Shown here piece after piece: positions 53,151 to 60,726 of a stretch of 64,000 bases of DNA. The notes below the pieces were generated by a model. That model was not told the origin of the DNA, did not search any database, and worked only from the letters and a program-made list of their open reading frames with translations. Source of the DNA: Patulibacter brassicae (GTDB lineage: Bacteria > Actinomycetota > Thermoleophilia > Solirubrobacterales > Solirubrobacteraceae); assembly GCF_033949425.1 (NCBI RefSeq), contig NZ_JAXAVX010000001.1, positions 124,001-188,000 on the forward strand, given 5' to 3'. Every line of letters begins with the position of its first letter. Positions within the stretch are counted from its first letter, which is position 1. The position numbers and the translations under genes were made by a program.

Positions 53151-53978
53151 ATGATCGGCGTGACGGGAGCGACCGGGGCGATCGGCGGGCGGGTGGCACG
53201 ACGACTCGCCGCGCGCGGCGTGCCCCAGCGCCTCCTGGTGCGCGACCCGGCGCGGGCGCCGGCGCTCGACGGTGCCGAGATCCGCGCGTTCGGCGGCTAC
53301 GTCGATCGCGACGGGCTGCGGGACGGGTGCGACGGGCTGGACGTCCTGCTGCTCGTCTCCGCGCACGAGGCCCCGGACCGCGTGGCCGAGCACCGGACCG
53401 CGATCGAGGCCGCCGCGGCGGCCGGCGTCGGGCGGATCGTCTACCTGTCGTTCCTCGGCGCCGCGCCCGAGGCGACGTTCACCTACGCCCGCGACCACTT
53501 CCACACGGAGGCGCTGCTGCGCGACGCCGGGGTCCCGTGGACGGTGTCGCGCCAGAGCCTCTACCTCGACCTGCTGCCCGAGCTCGCGGACGAGGACGGC
53601 GCGATCCGCGGTCCCGCCGGCGACGGCCGGCTCGCCCCGGTCCTGCGCGACGACGTCGCCGACGCGCTCGTCGCGCTGCTCACCGGCGAGGGCCACGAAG
53701 GGCGGGCGTACGACCTCACCGGGCCCGAGGCCCTGACGCTCGACGAGATCGCGACGCGGCTCTCGACGTCGGAGCGGCCGCTGCGGTTCGTGGACGAGAC
53801 GCTCGAGGAGGCCTACGCGTCGCGCGCGTCCTACGGGGCGGAGCCGTGGCTCGTCGACGGCTGGGTGTCGACGTACACCGCGATCGCCGCGGGCGAGCTG
53901 GCGACCGTGACCGACGACGTGCGGCGGCTCACCGGTCACGAGCCCGCCGCCGTGACGAGCGCGGCGCTCGGCGGCTGA
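53151..53978 (+). CDS. NmrA-like NAD(P)H-binding protein
   Basis: A 275-residue atypical SDR of the NmrA / QOR2 (quinone oxidoreductase 2) type. The dinucleotide motif is GVTGATGAIGGRVARRL; LLLVSAHEAPDRVAEHR and IVYLSFLGAAPEATFTYARDH match NAD(P)H:quinone oxidoreductase-2-like members. It may be a quinone reductase or a redox sensor. TACGGT ends 7 bases before the ATG (leaderless). Confidence 0.88.
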   Translation: MIGVTGATGAIGGRVARRLAARGVPQRLLVRDPARAPALDGAEIRAFGGYVDRDGLRDGCDGLDVLLLVSAHEAPDRVAEHRTAIEAAAAAGVGRIVYLSFLGAAPEATFTYARDHFHTEALLRDAGVPWTVSRQSLYLDLLPELADEDGAIRGPAGDGRLAPVLRDDVADALVALLTGEGHEGRAYDLTGPEALTLDEIATRLSTSERPLRFVDETLEEAYASRASYGAEPWLVDGWVSTYTAIAAGELATVTDDVRRLTGHEPAAVTSAALGG

Positions 53979-53995
53979 CCGACGCGGCGCGCGGC

Positions 53996-54808
53996 TCAGC
54001 CGACGTGGCCGAGGACGAGCTGCGCCGTCTCGGCGGGGCGGTCGAGCTGCGGGCAGTGCCCGACGTCGTCCAGCACGACCCAGTCCGCGGTCGGCAGCCC
54101 CTCGCGGAAGCGGGCCGCGGCCGACGGCCAGGCGAGCAGCCGGTCCTCCGTGCCCCACGCGATCCGGACCGGGCAGTCGATGGCCGCGAGGTCCAGCGGC
54201 CACCCGTCGCGCAGCGCGACGGCGACGAGCGGCTCCACCGCGCAGCGCGCCACGCCGTGGACCTGGTGGACGAGCAGGTCGACCGGCAGGTGCTCGTAGG
54301 CGACGGTGATGAGCTCGGTCGCGCGCCGGCGGCCCTCGGGCGTGGCGAGCACGCGGTCGACGAACGGCAGCGCCGCGGAGACGAGCCGGTGGGTGATCCG
54401 GAACTCGCCCAGGACGCGGGTCCCCGCCGGATCGTCCGGCGCCCAGCCGCCCGCCGGCGCGAGCGCGACGACGCTGCGGGCCCGGCCGCGCGCGGCGAGC
54501 GCCAGCGCGAGGAATCCCCCGAGCGAGTTGCCCACGAGGTGCGCGGTCTCGAGACCCTGGTCGTCCATCCACGCCTCGAACCCGTCGAGCAGGGCGTCGA
54601 TCGCGACCCCGTCCGGCAGCGCCGGCCCCCCGGCGTGCCCCGGCAGCGTGGGCGCGACCACGGCGTACCGGGCCTCGAGGGCGGGCAGGACGAGCTGCCA
54701 CGTCCGCCACGTGTCGGTGAACCCGTGGAGCAGGACGAGCGGCTCCCCGGCGGGGTCGCCACCGCGGTGCAGGGCCGAGAACTCCGGCGGGACGGGCAAC
54801 GGCGCCAT
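53996..54808 (-). CDS. Alpha/beta hydrolase
   Basis: A 270-residue alpha/beta hydrolase. HGFTDTWRTW holds the oxyanion residues, the nucleophile Ser is in LVGNSLGGFLAL, and the C-terminal catalytic His is in DDVGHCPQLDRP. It resembles esterases and meta-cleavage hydrolases; the substrate is unknown. It converges on the NmrA-like gene and is divergent from the globin gene, with overlapping -10 elements: GATGAT (54822-54817, minus strand) ends 8 bases before its ATG. Confidence 0.9.
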   Translation of the reverse strand: MAPLPVPPEFSALHRGGDPAGEPLVLLHGFTDTWRTWQLVLPALEARYAVVAPTLPGHAGGPALPDGVAIDALLDGFEAWMDDQGLETAHLVGNSLGGFLALALAARGRARSVVALAPAGGWAPDDPAGTRVLGEFRITHRLVSAALPFVDRVLATPEGRRRATELITVAYEHLPVDLLVHQVHGVARCAVEPLVAVALRDGWPLDLAAIDCPVRIAWGTEDRLLAWPSAAARFREGLPTADWVVLDDVGHCPQLDRPAETAQLVLGHVG

Positions 54809-54815
54809 GGTGCGG

Positions 54816-54822
54816 CATCATC
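54816..54822. promoter_or_regulatory. Overlapping divergent -10 elements (hydrolase / globin)
   Basis: CATCATC contains CATCAT on the plus strand, 7 bases before the globin GTG, and GATGAT on the minus strand, 8 bases before the hydrolase ATG. The start codons are only 20 bases apart, so the two RNA polymerases must use one melted region and compete. Confidence 0.5.
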
Positions 54823-54828
54823 GCGGAC

Positions 54829-55296
54829 GTGGAGCGTCACGACATCGCCACCCGGCAGGACTGCGAGCGGCTCGTCGAGCGCTTCTACGGCCGCGCGCTG
54901 CACGACCCGTTCATCGGCTGGCTCTTCGTCGACGTCGCCCAGCTCGACCTCGAGGCGCACCTGCCGCAGATCGCGTCGTTCTGGGAGACGATCCTCCTCG
55001 GTGCGAAGAGCTACGGCGGCGGCGCGTTCCACCCGCACGCGCAGCTGCACCGCAAGGCCGAGCTGAAGGCCGGGCATTTCGACCGCTGGCTCGCGCTCTG
55101 GCGCGAGAGCGTCGACGAGCTGTTCGAGGGCCCCGTCGCCGAGCAGGCCAAGGACCACGCCCACCGCGTCGCCTACGCGTTCCACCGTCGGCTCCAGGGC
55201 CTGCCGCCCGACTTCCTCTCGATCCGCCCGCGCGAGGACGGTGCGCTGCCCGTGACGCGCCACGGGCCGCCGTCCGTGCAGGATCCGCCCGCGTAG
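54829..55296 (+). CDS. Group III truncated haemoglobin
   Basis: A 155-residue globin. LVERFYGRALHDPFIGWLF, LEAHLPQIASFWETILLG and AGHFDRWLALWRESV (proximal His in GHF) are the group III (trHbP) signature. Such proteins bind O2, NO or peroxide and are usually reductively or sulfide-linked; the role here is unknown. The C-terminal 25 residues are an extra Pro-rich tail. The GTG start has CATCAT ending 7 bases upstream. Confidence 0.92.
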   Translation: MERHDIATRQDCERLVERFYGRALHDPFIGWLFVDVAQLDLEAHLPQIASFWETILLGAKSYGGGAFHPHAQLHRKAELKAGHFDRWLALWRESVDELFEGPVAEQAKDHAHRVAYAFHRRLQGLPPDFLSIRPREDGALPVTRHGPPSVQDPPA

Positions 55297-55381
55297 GCCG
55301 CCGACGGCGGGGCCGCCGCGCGGGCGCGTGGGCCGGGGTCGCCCGCGCGGCCGCGACCGCGGGCGGGGGTAGGGTGGCGTC

Positions 55382-56335
55382 ATGGCCTCCCCGGCGATCG
55401 AGGTCGCCGTCGGCGACCGCACGGTGCGGATCAGCAATCCCGACCGGGTGTACTTCCCCGAGACGGGTCACACGAAGCGCGATCTCGTCGACTACTACCT
55501 CGCGGTCTCCGACGGGATCGTCCGCGCCCTGCGCGACCGGCCGTGCATGCTGCACCGCTTCCCGAAGGGCGTGGCGGAGAAGAAGGTCCACCAGAAGCGC
55601 GTGCCCGCGGGCGCCCCGGAGTGGCTGGAGACGGTCCGCGTCCACTTCCCGCGCTACGACCGCACCGCCGACGAGCTCTGCGTCACGGAGCCCGCCAGCG
55701 TGGTCTGGGCGGTGCAGATGTCGACGGTCGAGTTCCACCCCTGGAACTCCCGCCGCGCGGACACCGAGCGTCCCGACGAGTGGCGGATCGACCTCGACCC
55801 GATGCCGGAGTGCGCGTTCGACCGGGTCCGCCGGGTGGCCGGCGTCGTGCAGGAGCTGCTCGCCGAGCTCGGGGCCGTCGGCTGGCCGAAGACCTCCGGC
55901 GGCTCGGGGATCCACGTCTACGTGCGGATCCGTCCCGACCACGGGTTCACGGAGGTCCGGCGCGCGGCGCTGGCGTTCGCGCGCGAGGTCGAGCGCCGCG
56001 CGCCCGACGACGTCACGACGGCGTGGTGGCGCAAGGACCGCGATCCGGCGAAGGTCTTCGTCGACTACAACCAGAACGCGCGCGATCACACGATCGCGAG
56101 CGCCTACTCCGTGCGCGGCGTGCCGACGGCGACCGTCTCGACGCCGATCGCCTGGGACGAGGTCCCCGACGTCGACCCGCGAGAGCTCACGATCGCGACC
56201 GTCCCGGCCCGGTTCGCGCGCCTCGGCGACCTGCACGCGGGCATCGACGACGCGCCGTTCGCGATCGAGCCGCTGCTCGAGTGGGCCGACCGCGACGAGC
56301 GCGAGGGGGCCGCGGCGCCGCCCGAGGAGGACTGA
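55382..56335 (+). CDS. Stand-alone LigD-type primase-polymerase
   Basis: A 317-residue archaeo-eukaryotic primase-polymerase of the LigD PolDom family, used in non-homologous end joining and repair synthesis. The metal site Asp-x-Asp is in EWRIDLDPMP, followed by GWPKTSGGSGIHVYVRI and the third acidic region VFVDYNQNARDHTIASAYSVR. There is no ligase or phosphoesterase domain and no ku gene in the window, so partners must be elsewhere. TAGGGT ends 6 bases before the ATG (leaderless). Confidence 0.93.
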   Translation: MASPAIEVAVGDRTVRISNPDRVYFPETGHTKRDLVDYYLAVSDGIVRALRDRPCMLHRFPKGVAEKKVHQKRVPAGAPEWLETVRVHFPRYDRTADELCVTEPASVVWAVQMSTVEFHPWNSRRADTERPDEWRIDLDPMPECAFDRVRRVAGVVQELLAELGAVGWPKTSGGSGIHVYVRIRPDHGFTEVRRAALAFAREVERRAPDDVTTAWWRKDRDPAKVFVDYNQNARDHTIASAYSVRGVPTATVSTPIAWDEVPDVDPRELTIATVPARFARLGDLHAGIDDAPFAIEPLLEWADRDEREGAAAPPEED

Positions 56336-56338
56336 CCC

Positions 56339-56360
56339 GCGCCGGCCCGGGGGCCGGCGC
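56339..56360. terminator. Bidirectional hairpin between convergent genes
   Basis: GCGCCGGCCC (56339-56348) pairs with GGGCCGGCGC (56351-56360). It begins four bases after the polymerase stop and ends eight bases before the lipoprotein stop on the other strand. Confidence 0.6.
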
Positions 56361-56367
56361 GTCGTGG

Positions 56368-56739
56368 TCACGGAGTCGCGTTGATCTGGTTCTTCGCGTC
56401 CTCGAGGGCCTTCTTCGCCTCGTCCGGGACGTCGTAGGAGTCGTCGAGCTTGTCGACGGCCTCCGACGCCGCGTCGACGGCCTTGTTCGAGAGCTCCTTG
56501 CTCTTGTCCTGGAGCTCCTGCGAGACGTCCTCGGCGGAGCGCTTCCCTGACCGGACGTCGTCGGCGGCCTGCTGGGCGTCCTTGCGCAGCTGCTCGCCCT
56601 GCTGCTGGAGCTCGGTGCCCTGCTGCTGGAGCTTCTCGCCGGCTTCCTGGGCATCGTTGCCGCCGCAGGCGGCGATCGTGAGGCTGACGGCGGCGGCGAG
56701 CCCGAAGCTCGCGAGGCGGGTGATGTGCGTGTTCTTCAT
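56368..56739 (-). CDS. Coiled-coil lipoprotein
   Basis: A 123-residue lipoprotein. The signal peptide ends in AAVSLTIAACGGN (lipobox Cys near residue 25). The mature part is a coiled coil rich in Gln, Glu, Lys and Ala (LQQQGTELQQQGEQLRKDAQ; ELQDKSKELSNKAVDAASE), with no other domain. It may be a structural spacer at the membrane-wall interface. Another ATG at 56748 would add three residues. It is divergent from the kinase gene. Confidence 0.75.
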   Translation of the reverse strand: MKNTHITRLASFGLAAAVSLTIAACGGNDAQEAGEKLQQQGTELQQQGEQLRKDAQQAADDVRSGKRSAEDVSQELQDKSKELSNKAVDAASEAVDKLDDSYDVPDEAKKALEDAKNQINATP

Positions 56740-56841
56740 GGCCCGCATGCTGTCGCGGTCGCGGACCGCCCTCTGCGGCGCCGGTCGCGGACCGAGCGTG
56801 ACCTTCGTCGCACTCGCAGCGCCGGCGTTGGACGGCTCGAC

Positions 56842-56856
56842 CGAACATGCTGTTCG
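56842..56856 (+). promoter_or_regulatory. 15-bp palindrome, copy 3 (candidate operator)
   Basis: CGAACA-TGC-TGTTCG; the arms are identical to the copies at 37513 and 43712 and only one spacer base differs. It lies 31 bases upstream of the CAGGAT -10-like hexamer of the kinase gene and 103 bases upstream of the divergent lipoprotein start. Confidence 0.6.
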
Positions 56857-56898
56857 AATCGGTCCCCGCGCGGCGCTCGCGTGGGGCAGGATGGCCAC

Positions 56899-58089
56899 AT
56901 GAGGGAGACGCTGCCGCTCGCGATCGGCCGGGCCGCCGGCCGGACCACCACGACGCTCGCCGCCCGGGCGCGGGAGACGGTCCGGCGACCCGTGGCGCGC
57001 ACCGCGAGCGACGTCCCGATCGACGCCGCGGCGATCACCCCGGAGTGGCTCACCGCCGTCCTCTGCGCCCGGCACGCCGGAACCCGCGTGCGCTCGGTGA
57101 GCACCACCGCGGCCACGACCCAGACGACGAGCCGCGCGGCGCTGCGGCTCGCGTACGAGGGGCCCGCCGCCGACGAGCTGCCGACGGCGCTCTTCGTGAA
57201 GCTCACGCCCGACCTCCGCCAGCGGCTGTTCCTCGGGCTCATCCGCATCATCGACGGGGAGCCGGAGTTCTACGCGCGCCTGCGGCCCCTGGCCGACTTC
57301 GAGTGCCCGCTCGGGTACCACGGCGCCCACGACCGCCGCTCCTGGGCCTCGGCCGTGTTGATCGAGGACATCGCCGCGACCCGTGGGGCGTCGTTCTGCC
57401 ACGCGACGACGGACGTCGACCGGCCGATGATCGAGTCGCTGCTGGAGACGATGGCCGCCTACCACGGGGCGTACTGGCAGCTCCCCGCGGTGACGGACTC
57501 GACCCTGAAGCGCCCGAGCGACCACCTGCACAACACGAGCGTCTTCCTGAACATGCGCCGGCAGTGCCTCATCGGGATCGAGCGGGCCGGTGCGCTGGCG
57601 CCGTCCGGCTTCGCGGAGCGCGACGCCGCCCTCTGGGAGGGGCTCCAGCGCTCGATGGCGACCTGCAGCGACGCGACCGGTCCGACGACCCTCCTGCACG
57701 GCGACCCGCACGTCGGCAACGCCTACCGCACCGCCGACGGGCGGATGGCCCTCACCGACTGGCAGGTCGTCATGCGCGGGCTGTGGGCCTACGACGTCGC
57801 CGACGCGCTCGTCAGCGCCCTGGCGGTCGACGACCGGCGGGCCTGGGAGCGCGAGCTGCTCGAGCACTACCTCGAGCACCTCGCCCGAGCGGGCGGCCAG
57901 CCGCCGGAGCTCGAGCGGGCGTGGCGGCTCTACCGCCAGTGCCTGCTCTACCCGCTGTACTGCTGGGGGACCGTGCTCGGCGCGCCGTCGTGGATGCCCG
58001 AGACCCACCCGCCGGACGTCGCGGCGACGATCGTCGGGCGAGCGGCGACGGCGATCGACGACCTCGGGTCGCTCGCGACGTTCCGGTGA
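56899..58089 (+). CDS. CHK/ecdysteroid-kinase-like phosphotransferase
   Basis: A 396-residue protein of the aminoglycoside phosphotransferase/choline kinase fold, closest in pattern to the EcKinase-like (CHK) branch. The catalytic loop is TTLLHGDPHVGNAY and the metal Asp is in MALTDWQVVMRG. TALFVKLTP supplies the ATP-lysine and LIEDIAATRGASF the hinge. Such proteins phosphorylate hydrophobic alcohols; in actinobacteria they often accompany DUF7064 and AveC-like proteins. CAGGAT ends 6 bases before the ATG, and the 15-bp palindrome sits just upstream. Confidence 0.82.
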   Translation: MRETLPLAIGRAAGRTTTTLAARARETVRRPVARTASDVPIDAAAITPEWLTAVLCARHAGTRVRSVSTTAATTQTTSRAALRLAYEGPAADELPTALFVKLTPDLRQRLFLGLIRIIDGEPEFYARLRPLADFECPLGYHGAHDRRSWASAVLIEDIAATRGASFCHATTDVDRPMIESLLETMAAYHGAYWQLPAVTDSTLKRPSDHLHNTSVFLNMRRQCLIGIERAGALAPSGFAERDAALWEGLQRSMATCSDATGPTTLLHGDPHVGNAYRTADGRMALTDWQVVMRGLWAYDVADALVSALAVDDRRAWERELLEHYLEHLARAGGQPPELERAWRLYRQCLLYPLYCWGTVLGAPSWMPETHPPDVAATIVGRAATAIDDLGSLATFR

Positions 58090-58151
58090 CCCTGCGGTGA
58101 ACGGGGCCGAGCGCGGCCCGCGCGCCGGCTCCGATCCGCTATCCCTGCGCC

Positions 58152-59387
58152 GTGCGCGACGAGCTGCGACGACGGCTGGGCACGACCGACGCGGTCGTCG
58201 TGGGGCTCGGGGCGATGCTCGGTGCCGGGATCTTCGCCGGCCTCGCGCCGGCGGCGGCCGCCGCGGGCTCGGCCCTGCTCGTGGCCCTCGGGGTGGCCGC
58301 GGTGGTCGCGGTCTGCAACGCGCTCTCCACCGCCCGGCTCGCGGCGCGGCACCCGCAGTCCGGCGGGACGTACGTGTACGGGCGCGAGCGGCTCGGCCCG
58401 CTCTGGGGGCTCGCCGCCGGGTGGGCGTTCGTCGTCGGCAAGACCGCGTCGTGCGCCGCGATGGGGATCACCGTCGGGCACCACCTCTGGCCGGCGCATC
58501 CGCAGGCGGGCGGCGTGCTGGCGGTCCTGGCGCTCGCCTCCCTGAGCCTCGCCGGCGTCGAGCGCTCGGCACGGGTGTCGCGCTGGCTCGTGGCGATCGT
58601 CCTCGTCGTGCTCGCGGCCGTCGTCCTGGCCGCGTGGCTGGGGTCCGGCGAGCGACGGGCGCCCGCGATCGCGTCCGACCTCGACGCCCGCGGGACGCTC
58701 GAGGCGGCCGGGCTCCTGTTCTTCGCCTTCGCCGGCTACGCGCGGATCGCGACCCTCGGCGAGGAGGTCCGCGATCCGGAGCGCACGATCGTCCGGGCGG
58801 TGCCGATCGCGCTCGGCGCCGTGCTCGCGGTCTACCTGCTGGTGGCCGCGTCGGCCCTGGCGGTGCTGGGGGCGAGCGGGCTCGCGGCGAGCCCCGCGCC
58901 CCTCGTCTCCGTCGTCGACGCCGCCGGCGCCCCGGGGCTGGAGCCGGTCGTCCGGGCGGGCGCGGCCGCCGGGGCGCTCGGCGCGCTGCTGGCGCTGCTG
59001 CTGGGCGTCTCGCGCACGACGCTCGCGATGGCCCGGGACGGCCACCTGCCGCGCGCCTTGGCGACCGTGCACGAGGCGACGGGCGTGCCGCGTCACGCCG
59101 AGCTGACGATCGCGGCGATCGTCGTGCTGCTCGTGGCCACCGTCGACCTGCGTGGCGCGATCGGGTTCTCGTCCTTCGGCGTGCTGGCCTACTACGCGAT
59201 CGCGAACGCCAGCGCCTGGCGGCTGCGCCCCGACGAGGGCCGGCTGCCGCGCGCGATCCCCGCGGTCGGGCTCGTCGGATGCGTCGTGCTCGCGCTCGCG
59301 CTGCCGACGAGCTCGGTCCTCGCGGGGGCGGGCGTCATCGCCGTGGGGCTGCTCGTGCTCGGTCCGCGGGCCCGGACGCGGGGCTAG
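58152..59387 (+). CDS. APC-family amino acid permease
   Basis: A 411-residue transporter with about twelve membrane segments. VVVGLGAMLGAGIFAGLAP is the TM1 signature of amino acid/polyamine/organocation carriers, and FFAFAGYARIATLGEEVRDPERTI is the conserved TM6 / loop region. The substrate is not readable from sequence. The GTG start fits TM1. Its stop codon overlaps the stop of the convergent GNAT (CTAG). Confidence 0.9.
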   Translation: MRDELRRRLGTTDAVVVGLGAMLGAGIFAGLAPAAAAAGSALLVALGVAAVVAVCNALSTARLAARHPQSGGTYVYGRERLGPLWGLAAGWAFVVGKTASCAAMGITVGHHLWPAHPQAGGVLAVLALASLSLAGVERSARVSRWLVAIVLVVLAAVVLAAWLGSGERRAPAIASDLDARGTLEAAGLLFFAFAGYARIATLGEEVRDPERTIVRAVPIALGAVLAVYLLVAASALAVLGASGLAASPAPLVSVVDAAGAPGLEPVVRAGAAAGALGALLALLLGVSRTTLAMARDGHLPRALATVHEATGVPRHAELTIAAIVVLLVATVDLRGAIGFSSFGVLAYYAIANASAWRLRPDEGRLPRAIPAVGLVGCVVLALALPTSSVLAGAGVIAVGLLVLGPRARTRG

Positions 59388-59905
59388 CCGCCTCCGAGGG
59401 GCTTGCGCAGGACGAGCAGCTCGAGGTCCGGGCGGCGTGGCCGCCCGTAGCGCTCGTCGCCGTAGGGGAACGGGCGACGCTCCCCGGTCGGGAGGTACCC
59501 GCGGCGGGCGTACCACGCGAGCAGCTCGGGGCGCTGGGCGAGGACCGTCATCTCCGCGGCCGGGAGGGCCCACGCGACGAGCTGCCGCTCGGCGGCCTCC
59601 AGCAGGCGACGGCCGGTGCCGCGGCCCTGGCGCCCCGGCGCGACCGCGACCATGCCGACGTACCCCACCCCGGGACGCTGCTCGACGTGGCAGCACGCCA
59701 GGAGCGCCCCGCCCTCCTCGAGCAGCAGGACGGCGCTGTCCGGGGCCACGAGCAGCTCGCGCACGAGCGTCTCGTCGGTCCGCTGCCCGTCGAGGAGGTC
59801 GGCCTCGGTCGTCCAGCCGGCGCGGCTCGCGTGCCCGCGGTACGCGGCGTCCACGAGCGCGCGGACGGCCGGGACGTCCGCGTCGGTCGCGTGCCGGACG
59901 CTCAT
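59384..59905 (-). CDS. GNAT acetyltransferase
   Basis: A 173-residue GNAT with GYVGMVAVAPGRQGRGTGRRL (acetyl-CoA loop) and a C-terminal MTVLAQRPELLAWYARRGYLPTGERR strand-helix. The ATG overlaps the TetR stop by four bases (ATGA), so it belongs to the TetR operon. The substrate is unknown; detoxification is plausible. Confidence 0.88.
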   Translation of the reverse strand: MSVRHATDADVPAVRALVDAAYRGHASRAGWTTEADLLDGQRTDETLVRELLVAPDSAVLLLEEGGALLACCHVEQRPGVGYVGMVAVAPGRQGRGTGRRLLEAAERQLVAWALPAAEMTVLAQRPELLAWYARRGYLPTGERRPFPYGDERYGRPRRPDLELLVLRKPLGGG

Positions 59906-60621
59906 CGCGCCGGGTCGGCGATCCGGGGCAGCGGCAGGCGATCGCCGACGCCGCCGTCGGCGCCGCGCAGGCCGGGACCGGCCAGCCCCTCGCGGAGGAT
60001 CCAGCGCCCGGTCTCGAGCGTCGCCTCGATCTCCGCGGTCGTCGGGCGCAGGCCCGGGATCTGGTGACGCAGCGCGATCACGCCGTTCCACGCGCCCCAG
60101 AGGAATCGCGTGAGCTCCACGGCGTCCACCGGCCGGGCCTCGCCGGCCGCGATCGCGGCGTCGATCTGCGCGGCGAACGCCCGCAGCAGCGCGTCGACGC
60201 GCTCGGCGACGTTGCGCACGAGCGTCTCGTCGGTCCCGTCGACGGCCCGGATCCCGGTGGCGAGCAGGTCGAAGAGCCCCGGGTGGTCGAGGTGGAAGCG
60301 CAGGTAGGCGTCGCCACCGGCCAGGACTCGCTGGAGCGGGGAGAAGGCGGGGTCCGCCGTCCGCTCCATGTAGGCCTCGAAGAGCTCCAGGGAGCGGTCC
60401 ACGAGCGCCAGCAGGATGTCGTGCTTGCCGCCGAAGTGCAGGTAGAGCGTGCCCACGGAGAGGTCCGCGGCCTCCGCGACCGCCTCGACGCGGGCGCCGT
60501 GGAAGCCCTCACGGGTGAACACCGCCTCCGCGGCGTCGAGGATCTGGAGCCGGGTCCGCGCCCGCCGGCGCTCGTTGCGGGCGTTGCGGGGCGGCTCGGC
60601 GGCGTCGGTCGTCGTGGCCAC
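59902..60621 (-). CDS. TetR family transcriptional regulator
   Basis: A 239-residue regulator. The N-terminal HTH (TRLQILDAAEAVFTREGFHG, VEAVAEAADLSVGTLYLHFGGKHDILLALV) is canonical; the C-terminal domain is helical and of ordinary size, resembling regulators with large lipophilic ligands. The GTG at 60621 was chosen because TACGAT (60635-60630, minus strand) ends 8 bases upstream; an ATG at 60678 would place coding sequence over the operator. It is the first gene of an operon with the GNAT and is divergent from the flavoprotein oxygenase, its likely target. Confidence 0.9.
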   Translation of the reverse strand: MATTTDAAEPPRNARNERRRARTRLQILDAAEAVFTREGFHGARVEAVAEAADLSVGTLYLHFGGKHDILLALVDRSLELFEAYMERTADPAFSPLQRVLAGGDAYLRFHLDHPGLFDLLATGIRAVDGTDETLVRNVAERVDALLRAFAAQIDAAIAAGEARPVDAVELTRFLWGAWNGVIALRHQIPGLRPTTAEIEATLETGRWILREGLAGPGLRGADGGVGDRLPLPRIADPAR

Positions 60622-60664
60622 GGGACCCGATCGTAGACGAGGCGGCGCGCCGAGCTCGCGAAGT

Positions 60665-60688
60665 TGAACGTGGTTCATTCAGTGAACC
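60665..60688. promoter_or_regulatory. Overlapping inverted repeats in the TetR/oxygenase intergenic region
   Basis: TGAAC-GTG-GTTCA (60665-60677) and GGTTCA-TTCAG-TGAACC (60672-60688) are both perfect and share GGTTCA. This is a likely binding site for the adjacent TetR protein controlling both directions. Confidence 0.65.
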
Positions 60689-60726
60689 GGCTTGCATTCA
60701 TTGCTGGCACCTGGGACGATCGGCGC

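Noticed and set aside
60622..60678. Upstream ATG for the TetR gene at 60678
   Set aside because: It would make part of the palindromic operator and the TACGAT hexamer coding; the GTG at 60621 gives a standard TetR N-terminus.
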